Below, in pieces: positions 46,881 to 55,959 of a DNA stretch of 64,000 nucleotides. Positions within the stretch are counted from its first letter, which is position 1; the number at the start of each line of letters is the position of its first letter. Under the pieces are notes generated by a model that was given only the letters and a program-made list of their open reading frames with translations, had not been told where the DNA came from and made no database searches. The position numbers and the translations under genes are program-made. Origin of the DNA: CBDCLY01 sp965218715 (GTDB taxonomy: Bacteria > Bacteroidota > Bacteroidia > Flavobacteriales_E > Vicingaceae); the NCBI GenBank assembly GCA_965218715.1, contig CBDCLY010000004.1, positions 33,106-97,105 on the forward strand, read 5' to 3'.

Positions 46881-47193
46881 AAAAAGTTTACTTAAATCCA
46901 CATTAACAGGCAGTTAAATTATTTATTTTCAGTTGAACATTAATTGAGAATAATTTTTTTAATTATCAAGGGTAAAAAAATTTTTTATTTCACTTTTTTC
47001 TTCAAATATTTGTCTGGCATTTAACAAGGAGAGTTATTCAGCTTACACCTTTGATTATCAGCAAATTAAGTCCATCACACTTAATTAAATAGGAGAAGAA
47101 AAAAATCCGAATAATTGTTGATTAAATCTTGTAATTGGAGAATATTTTACTTAAGTTATTGCACTTAAAAAATAATTAAATCTACTACTAAAA
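46881..47193. other. Intergenic region upstream of dnaA
   Basis: About 310 bp, very AT-rich, with long A/T runs (46947-46990). Two weak DnaA-box-like sequences lie at 47034-47042 (TTATTCAGC) and 47055-47063 (TTATCAGCA), each with two mismatches to TTATNCACA. No array of good boxes is seen, so I do not call an origin. Confidence 0.4.
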
Positions 47194-48627
47194 ATGAGTA
47201 AAGACTTTAACCAAGTTTGGCAAAATTGTTTGTCAGTCATCAAAGACAATGTTAGTCTTCAAAGTTATAAAACCTGGTTCGAGCCCATTACTCCATTGAA
47301 ATTAGCCAATCAAGTATTGACTATTCAAGTTCCCAGCCAATTTTTCTACGAATGGTTAGAGGAGCATTACATCTCTTTACTCAGGAAAACAATTAAAAAG
47401 GAATTAGGCACAGAGGGGAAATTGGAGTACAGCATTATTATGGAGAATAACCTTAATAATCCTAAGCCTTATACTGTTAAGATTCCTACTACCAATCGCC
47501 AGGCATTGAAAAATGATCCTGTTGCTGTTCCTATGGATGTAAGTGGAGAAAAAGGAATTAAGAATCCTTTTATTATTCCTGGGCTTAAAAAGGTAAACAT
47601 TGATTCGCAATTGAACCCCAATTATTCTTTTGATAATTTCATCGAAGGTGATTGCAATCGATTGGCTAGATCTGCAGGATATGCAGTCGCAAAAAACCCA
47701 GGAGGCACCGCCTTTAACCCTCTATTAATATATGGAGGTGTTGGACTAGGAAAAACCCATTTGGTTCATTCCATTGGAATTGAAATCAAAAACAATCACC
47801 CTAGTAAAACGGTATTGTATGTTTCTTCAGAGAAATTCACGCATCAATTCATTGATGCCGTAAGAAATAACAATCAGAATGATTTCATTCACTTCTATCA
47901 AATGATAGATGTCTTAATCATTGATGATGTACAGTTTTTTAGCGGGAAAGAAAAAACACAAGATGTATTCTTCCACATTTTTAACCACTTGCACCAAACT
48001 GGCAAACAATTAATCCTTACTAGTGACAAAGCTCCTGTTGAGTTGCAAGGAATGGAGCAACGTTTATTATCTAGGTTCAAATGGGGCTTATCTGCCGATT
48101 TGCAAAACCCTGGTTTAGAAACAAGGATTGCGATTTTAGAAACAAAAATGTACAACGAAGGCCTTGAATTGCCTAAAGAAGTTGTAGAATATTTAGCCTA
48201 TAGCATTACCACCAACATTAGAGAATTAGAAGGTGCATTGATTTCCCTTCTTGCTCAATCATCTTTGAACAAAAAGGCCATTACTTTAGAGTTGGCCAAG
48301 CAGATGATCGACAAGTTTGTGAAAAATACTGCAAGAGAAGTTTCCATCGACTACATTCAAAAAGTAGTTTGCGACTATTTCGATCTTCCAATAGAACTGT
48401 TGAAATCTAAAACTAGAAAAAGAGAAGTGGTTCAAGCCAGGCAAATAGCCATGTTCTTTGCTAAGAAAATGACCAAGTCTAGTTTAGCAAACATTGGAAT
48501 GCACTGCGGTGGTAAAGATCACGCAACAGTATTGCACGCTTGTAAGACTGTCAACAACTTAATTGATACAGATAAACGCTTTAGAGGTTACATCAGCGAT
48601 TTAGAAAAGAAAATTAGTATTCAGTAA
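47194..48627 (+). CDS. dnaA: Chromosomal replication initiator protein DnaA
   Basis: 477 residues, full length. Domain I (about 1-85: FNQVWQNCLSVIKDNVSLQSYKTWF, split here across residues 4-28), a short linker, an AAA+ domain with Walker A GGVGLGKTH (about 187), Walker B VLIIDDVQF (about 248) and the sensor TNIRELEG, then domain IV with a helix-turn-helix and the signature GGKDHATVLHACKTV. It opens the replication origin. The tyrosine-phosphatase gene follows after a terminator. The AT-rich upstream region may hold its promoter, but no clear TAnnTTTG is seen. Confidence 0.97.
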   Translation: MSKDFNQVWQNCLSVIKDNVSLQSYKTWFEPITPLKLANQVLTIQVPSQFFYEWLEEHYISLLRKTIKKELGTEGKLEYSIIMENNLNNPKPYTVKIPTTNRQALKNDPVAVPMDVSGEKGIKNPFIIPGLKKVNIDSQLNPNYSFDNFIEGDCNRLARSAGYAVAKNPGGTAFNPLLIYGGVGLGKTHLVHSIGIEIKNNHPSKTVLYVSSEKFTHQFIDAVRNNNQNDFIHFYQMIDVLIIDDVQFFSGKEKTQDVFFHIFNHLHQTGKQLILTSDKAPVELQGMEQRLLSRFKWGLSADLQNPGLETRIAILETKMYNEGLELPKEVVEYLAYSITTNIRELEGALISLLAQSSLNKKAITLELAKQMIDKFVKNTAREVSIDYIQKVVCDYFDLPIELLKSKTRKREVVQARQIAMFFAKKMTKSSLANIGMHCGGKDHATVLHACKTVNNLIDTDKRFRGYISDLEKKISIQ

Positions 48628-48632
48628 TTCTT

Positions 48633-48653
48633 AAAGGAGCTTTTTGCTCCTTT
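48633..48653 (+). terminator. Rho-independent terminator after dnaA
   Basis: AAAGGAGC / GCTCCTTT stem with a TTTTT loop, followed by a run of T into 48658, 5 bp after the dnaA stop. Confidence 0.93.
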
Positions 48654-48660
48654 TTTTTAT

Positions 48661-49116
48661 ATGAAAATTTTAGTCGTTTGTTTAGGAAACATTTGTCGCT
48701 CCCCAATGGCGGAGGGACTGTTTCAAGAAAAGATCAATCAAGCTGGGTTAGATCATGAAATTGATTCTGCTGGCACTTCTAGTTATCACATTGGTGAAGC
48801 ACCCGACCAAAGGGCCATAGAAAAATCAGCTGAATATGGAATCGACATTGGCAAATTGGCAGCCCGTCAGCTGGTCGCTGAAGATTTTGATTTGTTTGAT
48901 CACATTTTGGTAATGGATAGTTCCAATTATCAAAACGCCGAAGCTTTGGTGAATAAAGAAGAACACTTGAATAAATTGGAATTGATGCTAAACTATAGCT
49001 TCCCAGGTGAGAACCGATCTGTTCCAGATCCATATTTTGGCGGAGAAGAAGGTTTTGAACAAGTGTATCAACTTTTGAATCATTCGATCGATCAATTTCT
49101 AGTAAAACATGGCTAA
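48661..49116 (+). CDS. Low-molecular-weight protein-tyrosine phosphatase
   Basis: 151 residues. The P-loop VCLGNICRSPMAEG (Cys7, Arg13-type C-x5-R-S) is at the N-terminus, then GTSSYHIGE and the general-acid loop PDPYFGG near 121. The length is normal. It dephosphorylates tyrosine-phosphorylated proteins, perhaps those of surface-polysaccharide export, but no kinase gene is next to it. It overlaps the methyltransferase gene by 8 bp, so the two are coupled. The start lies right after the dnaA terminator. Confidence 0.94.
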   Translation: MKILVVCLGNICRSPMAEGLFQEKINQAGLDHEIDSAGTSSYHIGEAPDQRAIEKSAEYGIDIGKLAARQLVAEDFDLFDHILVMDSSNYQNAEALVNKEEHLNKLELMLNYSFPGENRSVPDPYFGGEEGFEQVYQLLNHSIDQFLVKHG

Positions 49117-49834
49117 TCGTGCTAAGATTTTTCTCATTCCCAATACTTTAGGTGAAGGATCGGATGCAAAGGCAGTTTTTCCAGCAATCAATACAGCAAT
49201 CATAAAAGACCTGCGTCACTTTGCGGTGGAACATGTTAAGGATGCAAGGCGATTTCTAATTTCCATCGGATTAAAAGAGCTCATTGATCAAAGTGAATTT
49301 ATTGAGTTGAACAAACGCAGCAGCAATGAAGAGGTCAATCATCTGATCCAATTGGCAAAAGAAGGCCATAACATTGGTTTATTGTCGGATGCAGGCTGCC
49401 CGGGTGTAGCCGATCCAGGTTCAGATTTGGTCTTATTGGCCCACAAGAATAAAATCAAAGTGGTTCCTTTAATTGGCCCCTCCTCCATTCTTTTAGCCAT
49501 GATGAGTTCTGGTTTAAACGGACAAAATTTTGCGTTCAATGGCTATTTGCCTAGAGATCCAATGAAAAGAAACAAGCAAATTAAAATGCTTGAAAATAGA
49601 TCCAATAAAGAAAATCAAAGTCAGCTTTTCATGGAAACGCCGTATCGAAATGAATCGATGTGGGAAAGCCTTTTAAAGACCCTCCAAAACAATACTTTGT
49701 TATTAGTGGCTTGTGATTTAAGCTTGAGTTCAGAATTCACTTCTTGTCGTAGCGTAGAATCTTGGAAAAAGGAAAAGAATTTGGCCTTAAACAAACGACC
49801 CGCTATTTTCGGAATTCACTCCCCTTCTGAGTGA
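49109..49834 (+). CDS. RsmI-like SAM-dependent (tetrapyrrole-type) methyltransferase
   Basis: 241 residues in the tetrapyrrole-methylase fold. The conserved GLLSDAGCPGVADPGSDLV and the VPLIGPSSILLAMMSSGLNG region (about 95-150) match RsmI, which 2'-O-methylates C1402 of 16S rRNA. The YxxPHR-like end (FMETPYRNESMW) is also present. Bacteroidota carry a second RsmI-type protein with a longer N-terminal lead, and this one (IFLIPNTLGEG) resembles that paralogue, so the substrate is not certain. Its start overlaps the phosphatase stop by 8 bp; its end overlaps the convergent kinase gene by 19 bp. Confidence 0.85.
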   Translation: MANRAKIFLIPNTLGEGSDAKAVFPAINTAIIKDLRHFAVEHVKDARRFLISIGLKELIDQSEFIELNKRSSNEEVNHLIQLAKEGHNIGLLSDAGCPGVADPGSDLVLLAHKNKIKVVPLIGPSSILLAMMSSGLNGQNFAFNGYLPRDPMKRNKQIKMLENRSNKENQSQLFMETPYRNESMWESLLKTLQNNTLLLVACDLSLSSEFTSCRSVESWKKEKNLALNKRPAIFGIHSPSE

Positions 49835-50655
49835 TACAGAGCCATTCCTGCGATTGGCTTTTCTAATATTGTCCCAATTCTTACTCCATGTTTTTCTGCA
49901 ACATTTCTCAAAATGTCTTCATAATAAAAGGCAACAGAACCAATTAAGTTCAAATCAAGTTTCTTGGCTTCTGGATGCCGTAAAACTTGAACCTTAAAAT
50001 AGGCATCAAACGATTTCAATATTATCGCTTGAATAAATGGATGTGCTTTATGGTGAAACCCGAACTGACTAAATTTAGCCATGAATCGATTGGGGAAATC
50101 CTCTTTGTATAAGGCCTGAAGAATCTCATCATAAGAAATTTTGTATCGCTGATCAAAAGCTTTGATTAATTCCTCTGGAAGATTTCCTTCTATCCATGCC
50201 TTAAGCACTCTTCTTCCAATGTCTACTCCGCCGCCTTCATCACCTATGGAATACCCTCCGGATCGAAAAGAGCGAAGGATCGTTTTTCCATCGTAGTAAC
50301 AGCAATTACTGCCGGTTCCTAAGATACCTGCTAAACCAGGTCTTTTGCCACAAGCTGCTCTTGCAGCACCAAGTAAATCATGCTCAACTTGAACATTAGC
50401 TTTAGGGAATACTTTTAAAATGGCTTGATTTAGGAAATCCCTTTTCTCTAGGCTAGAACATCCGGCTGCGTACAAGATGATTTCATCGAGCTGACAATCT
50501 TCCGGTAGTTTCATCACCTTCATGGCATTTGAAATCGATTCTGAACTATGAAAGTTTGGGTTTAAACCTGGACTTTCCAGTTGTTGTAAAATCGTATTTC
50601 CCTGAATGAGTCTCCAATCCGTTTTGGTAGAACCACTATCTCCTAGCAACAGCAT
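49816..50655 (-). CDS. N-acetylglucosamine kinase-like ATPase (BadF/BadG family)
   Basis: 279 residues of ASKHA fold: phosphate-1 loop LLLGDSGSTKTDW at the N-terminus, phosphate-2 AGILGTGSNCCYY (about 113) and SIGDEGGGVDIGRRVLKAW (about 138). The best known relatives phosphorylate N-acetylglucosamine. The catalytic acidic residues cannot be proved from the sequence alone. It could serve recycling of cell-wall amino sugars. It lies 9 bp after the regulator gene at 50665 on the same strand, probably in one transcript, and overlaps the convergent methyltransferase gene by 19 bp. Confidence 0.82.
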   Translation of the reverse strand: MLLLGDSGSTKTDWRLIQGNTILQQLESPGLNPNFHSSESISNAMKVMKLPEDCQLDEIILYAAGCSSLEKRDFLNQAILKVFPKANVQVEHDLLGAARAACGKRPGLAGILGTGSNCCYYDGKTILRSFRSGGYSIGDEGGGVDIGRRVLKAWIEGNLPEELIKAFDQRYKISYDEILQALYKEDFPNRFMAKFSQFGFHHKAHPFIQAIILKSFDAYFKVQVLRHPEAKKLDLNLIGSVAFYYEDILRNVAEKHGVRIGTILEKPIAGMALYHSEGE

Positions 50656-50664
50656 AAATATTCT

Positions 50665-51291
50665 TTATGTTGTTAAAAATAAGTCTTCTTGAAATGCATA
50701 ACCTACTAAACCTGCAACATTTTTGATATTTAGTTTAGCCATGATGTTTTTCCGATGCGTATTCACTGTATGAGCACTAATGAATAGTAAATCCGCTATT
50801 TCTTTATTGGTGTATCCTTTGGCAATAAAGCGAATGATCTCCAATTCCCGTTCAGTTAAACTCACTCCTTCACAATTCGCTTTGGCCTCTTTTTCCATGC
50901 TCAAGGCCTCAACTACTTGTCCGCAAAAAAACTGCTTACCCAACAAGCTACTTTCTATGGCCTCTTTTATTTCTTCCGCTCCACAAGATTTCAACAAATG
51001 ACTGCACACTCCATAAGAAAGGGCTGTTGTGGCTGTTTTAATGTGAATTTGATCTGTAATTGCAAGTATCGGAACTGCAATGTTTTTATTCTTTAAATCC
51101 CTAAGAAATTCCAAAGCGCCTTGCACATTGCAATAATCAATTAAAATTAATTCATACTGTGAAATCATAGACAAGTCAACATCTTCAAGAGATGTTTTAA
51201 TTTTCAATTCATGTCCAGTTGCATCCTGCTCTAGCATTCTAGCAAGACCTTGCAAGGCTATTTCATGTCCATCAATTATGAGAATCTTCAT
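50665..51291 (-). CDS. NarL/FixJ-family response regulator
   Basis: 208 residues: a receiver domain (about 1-120) with D52 in LILIDYCN as possible phosphoacceptor and K103-type LLKSCG, then a LuxR/GerE helix-turn-helix (about 145-200) with LTERELEIIRFIAKGYTNKEIADLLF and ISAHTVNTHRKNIMAKL, split across residues 145-185. The usual N-terminal acidic pair is reduced to one Asp (IIDGHE), so Mg binding may be weak. No kinase is adjacent. The promoter TATATTTG at 51316-51323 is clear. Confidence 0.9.
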   Translation of the reverse strand: MKILIIDGHEIALQGLARMLEQDATGHELKIKTSLEDVDLSMISQYELILIDYCNVQGALEFLRDLKNKNIAVPILAITDQIHIKTATTALSYGVCSHLLKSCGAEEIKEAIESSLLGKQFFCGQVVEALSMEKEAKANCEGVSLTERELEIIRFIAKGYTNKEIADLLFISAHTVNTHRKNIMAKLNIKNVAGLVGYAFQEDLFLTT

Positions 51292-51315
51292 CTATTTAGA
51301 TTTATTCTAAATAAG

Positions 51316-51323
51316 CAAATATA
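51316..51323 (-). promoter_or_regulatory. Bacteroidota -7 promoter element (TATATTTG)
   Basis: Read on the minus strand this is TATATTTG (then C), a full consensus match, ending 24 bp before the ATG of the NarL-type regulator (51291). Confidence 0.6.
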
Positions 51324-51421
51324 AGCCTAATTGAAGCAATTTAAAATTATTTCTTGAGGCCACCTTCCTTCTAATTTTATCGTCTAATAATCGTTGAGAA
51401 ATCAATAAATTTACAGGGAAG

Positions 51422-54400
51422 ATGCTTCGCAATAAAACGACAACATATACCACCTTAGTCCTCCTTCTATTTTTAATGTGTCCAAATTTGAGTTACGCGA
51501 CTGAATCAGAACATCCATTTGTAAAGAACAAAGGACAGTGGAATGAAAAGGTTCAATTCAAAGCCAATTGGGGTTCGGCAGTGCTATTCCTTGAAAAATC
51601 AGCCTTTCATTATCAATTCATTGATTATCCTGATGTTCATGATCATGATTTCAAAATGAAGAATGAAAATGTGGAAGGACATACATTCAGGGCTGAATTT
51701 GTTGATGCAAACGAAGCGGCAGAAATTTTTGAGAAGAATCCCTCTTTTAGCAATTACAATTATTTTTTAGGAAACGACAAGAGCAGATGGAAATCTGATG
51801 TAAAGGCCTATCAAGAGGTCCACTATCAAAACCTTTATGATAAGATTGATTTAAACATTTACCAAAAGGAAGGTGGAATTAAATATGATTTCATCCTTGA
51901 ATCTGGAGCAGATGTAAAAGACATATTGATACATTATAAAGGAGCAGATGCCCTTAAAATAAGAAACGGACAATTGTATGTTTCTCATAGCCTAGGCAAT
52001 TTGATTGAGGCTCAGCCCTATGCCTATCAAGTGGTAAATGGACAAGAAATTAAGGTAGAATGTGATTTTTTTATCAATGAGCTAGGTCAAGTTGGTTTTA
52101 GCCTTGGTGAATTTGATGATAGCAAAACGCTCATTATTGACCCTGAGTTAATCTTCTCTACCTATTCTGGATCTCGCTTTGGAAACTTTGGAATGACTGC
52201 CACTTATGATAAATTGGGGAATGGTTATATGGGTGGAACCATATTTAGTACTGGATACGACACCACATTAGGGGCCTTTCAACGCGCTTTTCAAGGTGGA
52301 GCTTCAGACATTGTAATCAGCAAATTCAATAGCGATGGTGATCAATTGCTTTACGCCACCTATATCGGAGGTTCTTCAGCAGAAACGGTGAATAGCATGG
52401 TGGTGGATGATTCCTTAAACCTTAGCATTTTTGGTGTAACGGGTTCAGCCGATTATCCTACAACTACCAATGCATATGATACCAGCAAAGAAACATCACA
52501 ATCCATAACTTTCCAGGGCTACAATGTAAACTTCCCTAGTGGAACAGATATCATTGTCACCAAGCTTAACCCTAGCGGCTCTCAATTGATTGGTTCTACG
52601 TTTTTTGGTGGAGACAAAACTGATGGATTGAATATTAGCCTCTCCAGCCAATCGAACAACAACATCAACCTTGTTTACAATTATGGTGATCATTTTAGAG
52701 GAGAAATCATTGCTGATAGCACTGGGAACATTTTTATTGGCACTTCCACTTATTCTGATTCTCTAGGCAATTCTGTTTCACCTTTTCGTGGAAGTCAGGA
52801 TGGAATTGTCGCCAAATTCAATGCAGATTTGAGTCAGCTCGTTTGGACCTATTATTTGGGTGGACAAAGCAGAGATGCCATTTACTCTCTAAAAATCATG
52901 GACGATGGAAACATATTGGTTGGTGGCGGAACACAAAGTTTTATTGACTTCCCTGTCAGCACCAATGCTTACCAAAGCACTTCTGGTGGAGGAAGGTCGG
53001 ATGGATTCATCAGTAAAATAGCGGGCGATGGTTCGGCTTTGGTGAACAGTACCTTTCTTGGCACCAGCAATTACGACCAAGTCTATTTCATTGAATTCGA
53101 CCGATTTGGGGGCATTTATGCACTCGGACAGAGTTTTGGAGGCTTATTTCCTTTAAAGAATTCGAAGATAGCAGATACCTTGGCAGGGCAATTCATTATC
53201 AAATTGGAAAACCAGTTAGACAGTGTAATTTATTCCACCACTTTTGGAGATGGATTAACAGGAGGAGCCATCAACATCTCTCCTACTGCCTTTTTGGTCG
53301 ACCGTTGTCAGAATGTTTATGCTTCAGGTTGGGGTGGTCATTTGCAAGGTGGAGGCACTAAATTTCTGACCAACAATATGCCCATTACTAGTAATTCTTT
53401 TAGAAACTCAACCAATACAGGCGATTTCTATCTGTATGTAATGCAGAGAAATGCCGATAGTTTATTGTACGGTTCTTATTTTGGCGGAACAGGTTCGCAT
53501 GATCACGTAGATGGGGGAACCAGCCGTTTTGATAAAAATGGAATCATTTATCAGTCTGTTTGTGCTTCTTGTGCTTCGGGTTTAACAAATTCTGACTTCC
53601 CCACTACCCCAAATGCCTATCATCCAACAAAAAGTATTGTTACTGGAAATGATTGCAACAATGCACTCTTTAAATTCGATTTTGAGATTCTTCCTACAGC
53701 AAAAATCAAGAGCAATAAACTGGTAGTGTGTGCACCAGACTATGTTCGCATTCAAGATTCTAGTCTTAATGCGAAGCAATTAACTTGGGATTTTTATGGA
53801 ACTCCAAGTTCAACCCAAGATTTAGATACCACTATTCTTTTTAGTAATCCAGGAACCTATAAAGTAACATTGATTGCCAAAGACACCATTTGCAATAGTT
53901 TTGACACCACTTTTATTAACATTGAAGTAAAACCCAACCCAGTCAGCTTAGTGCCTATCTCTGATGTATTAACCTGTGATACCACTAGCTTAGACTTAAC
54001 AGCAATAACTAATGGTACTGCAAATTTCTTTTATTGGTCGAGTAATCCTCAATTCTCAGATACTTTAAATGTTATTCAAGATTCAACCCTAGCAGTAAAA
54101 CCAGGAATCATTCAAAAAACATATTACTTGCTCACATTAGATACGTTGGGTGGTTGTGGATTACGAGATACAGTAAACGTTAGGTATTTTCCACTATTAG
54201 CCGCTGCAAGTATTTCTTCAGACACCATCTGCGAAAAGGAAAATGTGCAGCTCAACTCTAATTTTGTTAATGCGCAAGAATTCAAGTGGGACTTTGGCGA
54301 TGGCAGATTGGATTCAAACAATTTAAACCCCAGCATCAGTTTCAACCAACCTGGTATATATCAAATTAGTGTTGAGGTTTCCAATTCTGCTTGTCCTAGA

Positions 54401-55957
54401 AGGGATACTGCATACCTAGACCTTGTTGTAGATACCAATCGCTTAGAAATTTTAGGACTATTAGACACCACCTATTGTGGCGCGGACACCTTGCTTCTAA
54501 TCGGAAACTCCAGAGGAAGCTCAGACTTATTCATTTGGAGCAGTCAGCCTGGACTCATCGATACATTGAATAATAACTTACAAGATTCCACTTACAAGAT
54601 CTTCAATTCTTTCAATGGCAACTTGTATTTTCATATTGAAGACAGACATTGTAAATTAAACGATGAAGTGTTTGTGCAATACGAACCATATGATGTTAGC
54701 ATCAACACCATACCTGATTCTCTTTGTTCACCAGGAGCTCTAAGTATTAATACCACACAAATTGGAGTAGACCGTTTCATCATAGACTTTGGAAATGGGC
54801 AAATCGATTCTATTAATCAAAACCCAAGCAGCAATTATTCTCAGCCAGGAAAATACTATTTCTCATTTCTAACTGAGAATTTCACATGCATCCAACAAGA
54901 TGTATATCGAGATAGCATACAAATTGAGCCCAATGTTAGTTTAAGTTCATTAAGAGATACCATGATTTGTTTGGGTGATTCGGTACGGCTAACTGGAAAT
55001 AGCTCGGGCAGTGCAAGTAAATTCATTTGGTCTGACGACCCAGATTTCACGACCAATATCAATCCTTCTGGAGACAGTAGCATTATAGTTAGTCCAGATA
55101 TTGGCTCTAACTTGTTTTACCTGTTTGGGAGTCGGTCCATTTGCTCAGATTCAACAGTGGTTGTTGTGGATGTTCTATCCACTGATATTGATGTTGATGA
55201 TGTTGCTTCCATCTGCATAGGAGACACGATCGATATTGTAGCCACCAATTTTGGCTTTGGCACATTTAGTTATACTTGGTCGCCAAACGATAGCATTATT
55301 AGCGGACAAGGAACTGGATCAATTGAAGTTTCACCAAAAGGTGATTTGTTTTATTACATTCATGCGCAGAATCAAATTGGTTGTCAGGATAGAGATAGCA
55401 TATTGATACAAGTGTTTCAGCCAGCCTTTGATGATGCCTTAATAACAAGCAGTGTAGATACCGCTTATTTAGGTCAGCAGGTATTTTTAAACACCAACAG
55501 AACCGGATCTAACTTACAGTATTTTTGGGAGCCGTTTGATGGAGTGAGTGATCCCAATTCTGCAAACCCCATCATTACTCCAAACCAAACAACAACCTAT
55601 AAAGTAACCATAACCGACCTCAATACAGGTTGCCAGGTTTTTGCTTTTAAGCGGATTGTAGTGTATGAAATAAATTGCGGCGAGCCGTCCATTTTTATTC
55701 CTAGTGGGTTTACGCCCAATCAAGACTTTATCAATGATGTGTTGTTTGTTAGAGGGCCAAACATTAGCGAATTGGATTTTAAATTGTTCAATCGTTGGGG
55801 AGAGTTGGTTTTTGAAACCACTAGTCTAGACCAGGGTTGGGATGGTAAATACAAAGGAAAAGAATCTGACCCAGGGGTATTTGTGTATCATTTAAGTGCT
55901 AAATGTTTAGATGGACAAGAATTCTTCAAAAAAGGAAACATCACATTAATAAGATAG
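51422..55957 (+). CDS. Large T9SS type B (gliding-motility C-terminal) surface protein
   Basis: 1511 residues. Signal peptide (about 1-27); an N-terminal DUF7948-like domain (about 30-235: HPFVKNKGQWNEKVQF, SFSNYNYFLGNDKSRWKS); an SBBP/beta-propeller-like region (about 240-740) with repeated D-IVSKFN-DG--LLYATYIGGS and WTYYLGG patterns; several PKD-like modules (about 760-1380; FKWDFGDG, NPGTYKVTL, QPGIYQISVEVSN); and the gliding-motility-associated C-terminal domain (IFIPSGFTPNQDFINDV, FKLFNRWGELVFE, WDGKYKGKESDPGVFVYHL, FFKKGNITLIR). Type B cargo generally needs a PorP/SprF partner, which is encoded immediately downstream. It is likely a very large surface adhesin or motility factor. Confidence 0.9.
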   Translation: MLRNKTTTYTTLVLLLFLMCPNLSYATESEHPFVKNKGQWNEKVQFKANWGSAVLFLEKSAFHYQFIDYPDVHDHDFKMKNENVEGHTFRAEFVDANEAAEIFEKNPSFSNYNYFLGNDKSRWKSDVKAYQEVHYQNLYDKIDLNIYQKEGGIKYDFILESGADVKDILIHYKGADALKIRNGQLYVSHSLGNLIEAQPYAYQVVNGQEIKVECDFFINELGQVGFSLGEFDDSKTLIIDPELIFSTYSGSRFGNFGMTATYDKLGNGYMGGTIFSTGYDTTLGAFQRAFQGGASDIVISKFNSDGDQLLYATYIGGSSAETVNSMVVDDSLNLSIFGVTGSADYPTTTNAYDTSKETSQSITFQGYNVNFPSGTDIIVTKLNPSGSQLIGSTFFGGDKTDGLNISLSSQSNNNINLVYNYGDHFRGEIIADSTGNIFIGTSTYSDSLGNSVSPFRGSQDGIVAKFNADLSQLVWTYYLGGQSRDAIYSLKIMDDGNILVGGGTQSFIDFPVSTNAYQSTSGGGRSDGFISKIAGDGSALVNSTFLGTSNYDQVYFIEFDRFGGIYALGQSFGGLFPLKNSKIADTLAGQFIIKLENQLDSVIYSTTFGDGLTGGAINISPTAFLVDRCQNVYASGWGGHLQGGGTKFLTNNMPITSNSFRNSTNTGDFYLYVMQRNADSLLYGSYFGGTGSHDHVDGGTSRFDKNGIIYQSVCASCASGLTNSDFPTTPNAYHPTKSIVTGNDCNNALFKFDFEILPTAKIKSNKLVVCAPDYVRIQDSSLNAKQLTWDFYGTPSSTQDLDTTILFSNPGTYKVTLIAKDTICNSFDTTFINIEVKPNPVSLVPISDVLTCDTTSLDLTAITNGTANFFYWSSNPQFSDTLNVIQDSTLAVKPGIIQKTYYLLTLDTLGGCGLRDTVNVRYFPLLAAASISSDTICEKENVQLNSNFVNAQEFKWDFGDGRLDSNNLNPSISFNQPGIYQISVEVSNSACPRRDTAYLDLVVDTNRLEILGLLDTTYCGADTLLLIGNSRGSSDLFIWSSQPGLIDTLNNNLQDSTYKIFNSFNGNLYFHIEDRHCKLNDEVFVQYEPYDVSINTIPDSLCSPGALSINTTQIGVDRFIIDFGNGQIDSINQNPSSNYSQPGKYYFSFLTENFTCIQQDVYRDSIQIEPNVSLSSLRDTMICLGDSVRLTGNSSGSASKFIWSDDPDFTTNINPSGDSSIIVSPDIGSNLFYLFGSRSICSDSTVVVVDVLSTDIDVDDVASICIGDTIDIVATNFGFGTFSYTWSPNDSIISGQGTGSIEVSPKGDLFYYIHAQNQIGCQDRDSILIQVFQPAFDDALITSSVDTAYLGQQVFLNTNRTGSNLQYFWEPFDGVSDPNSANPIITPNQTTTYKVTITDLNTGCQVFAFKRIVVYEINCGEPSIFIPSGFTPNQDFINDVLFVRGPNISELDFKLFNRWGELVFETTSLDQGWDGKYKGKESDPGVFVYHLSAKCLDGQEFFKKGNITLIR

Positions 55958-55959
55958 CC

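Noticed and set aside
55903..55959. ATG start of the PorP/SprF gene inside the upstream gene
   Set aside because: It adds 19 charged residues before the signal peptide; the TTG at 55960 follows the stop of the upstream gene by two bases and fits the family.
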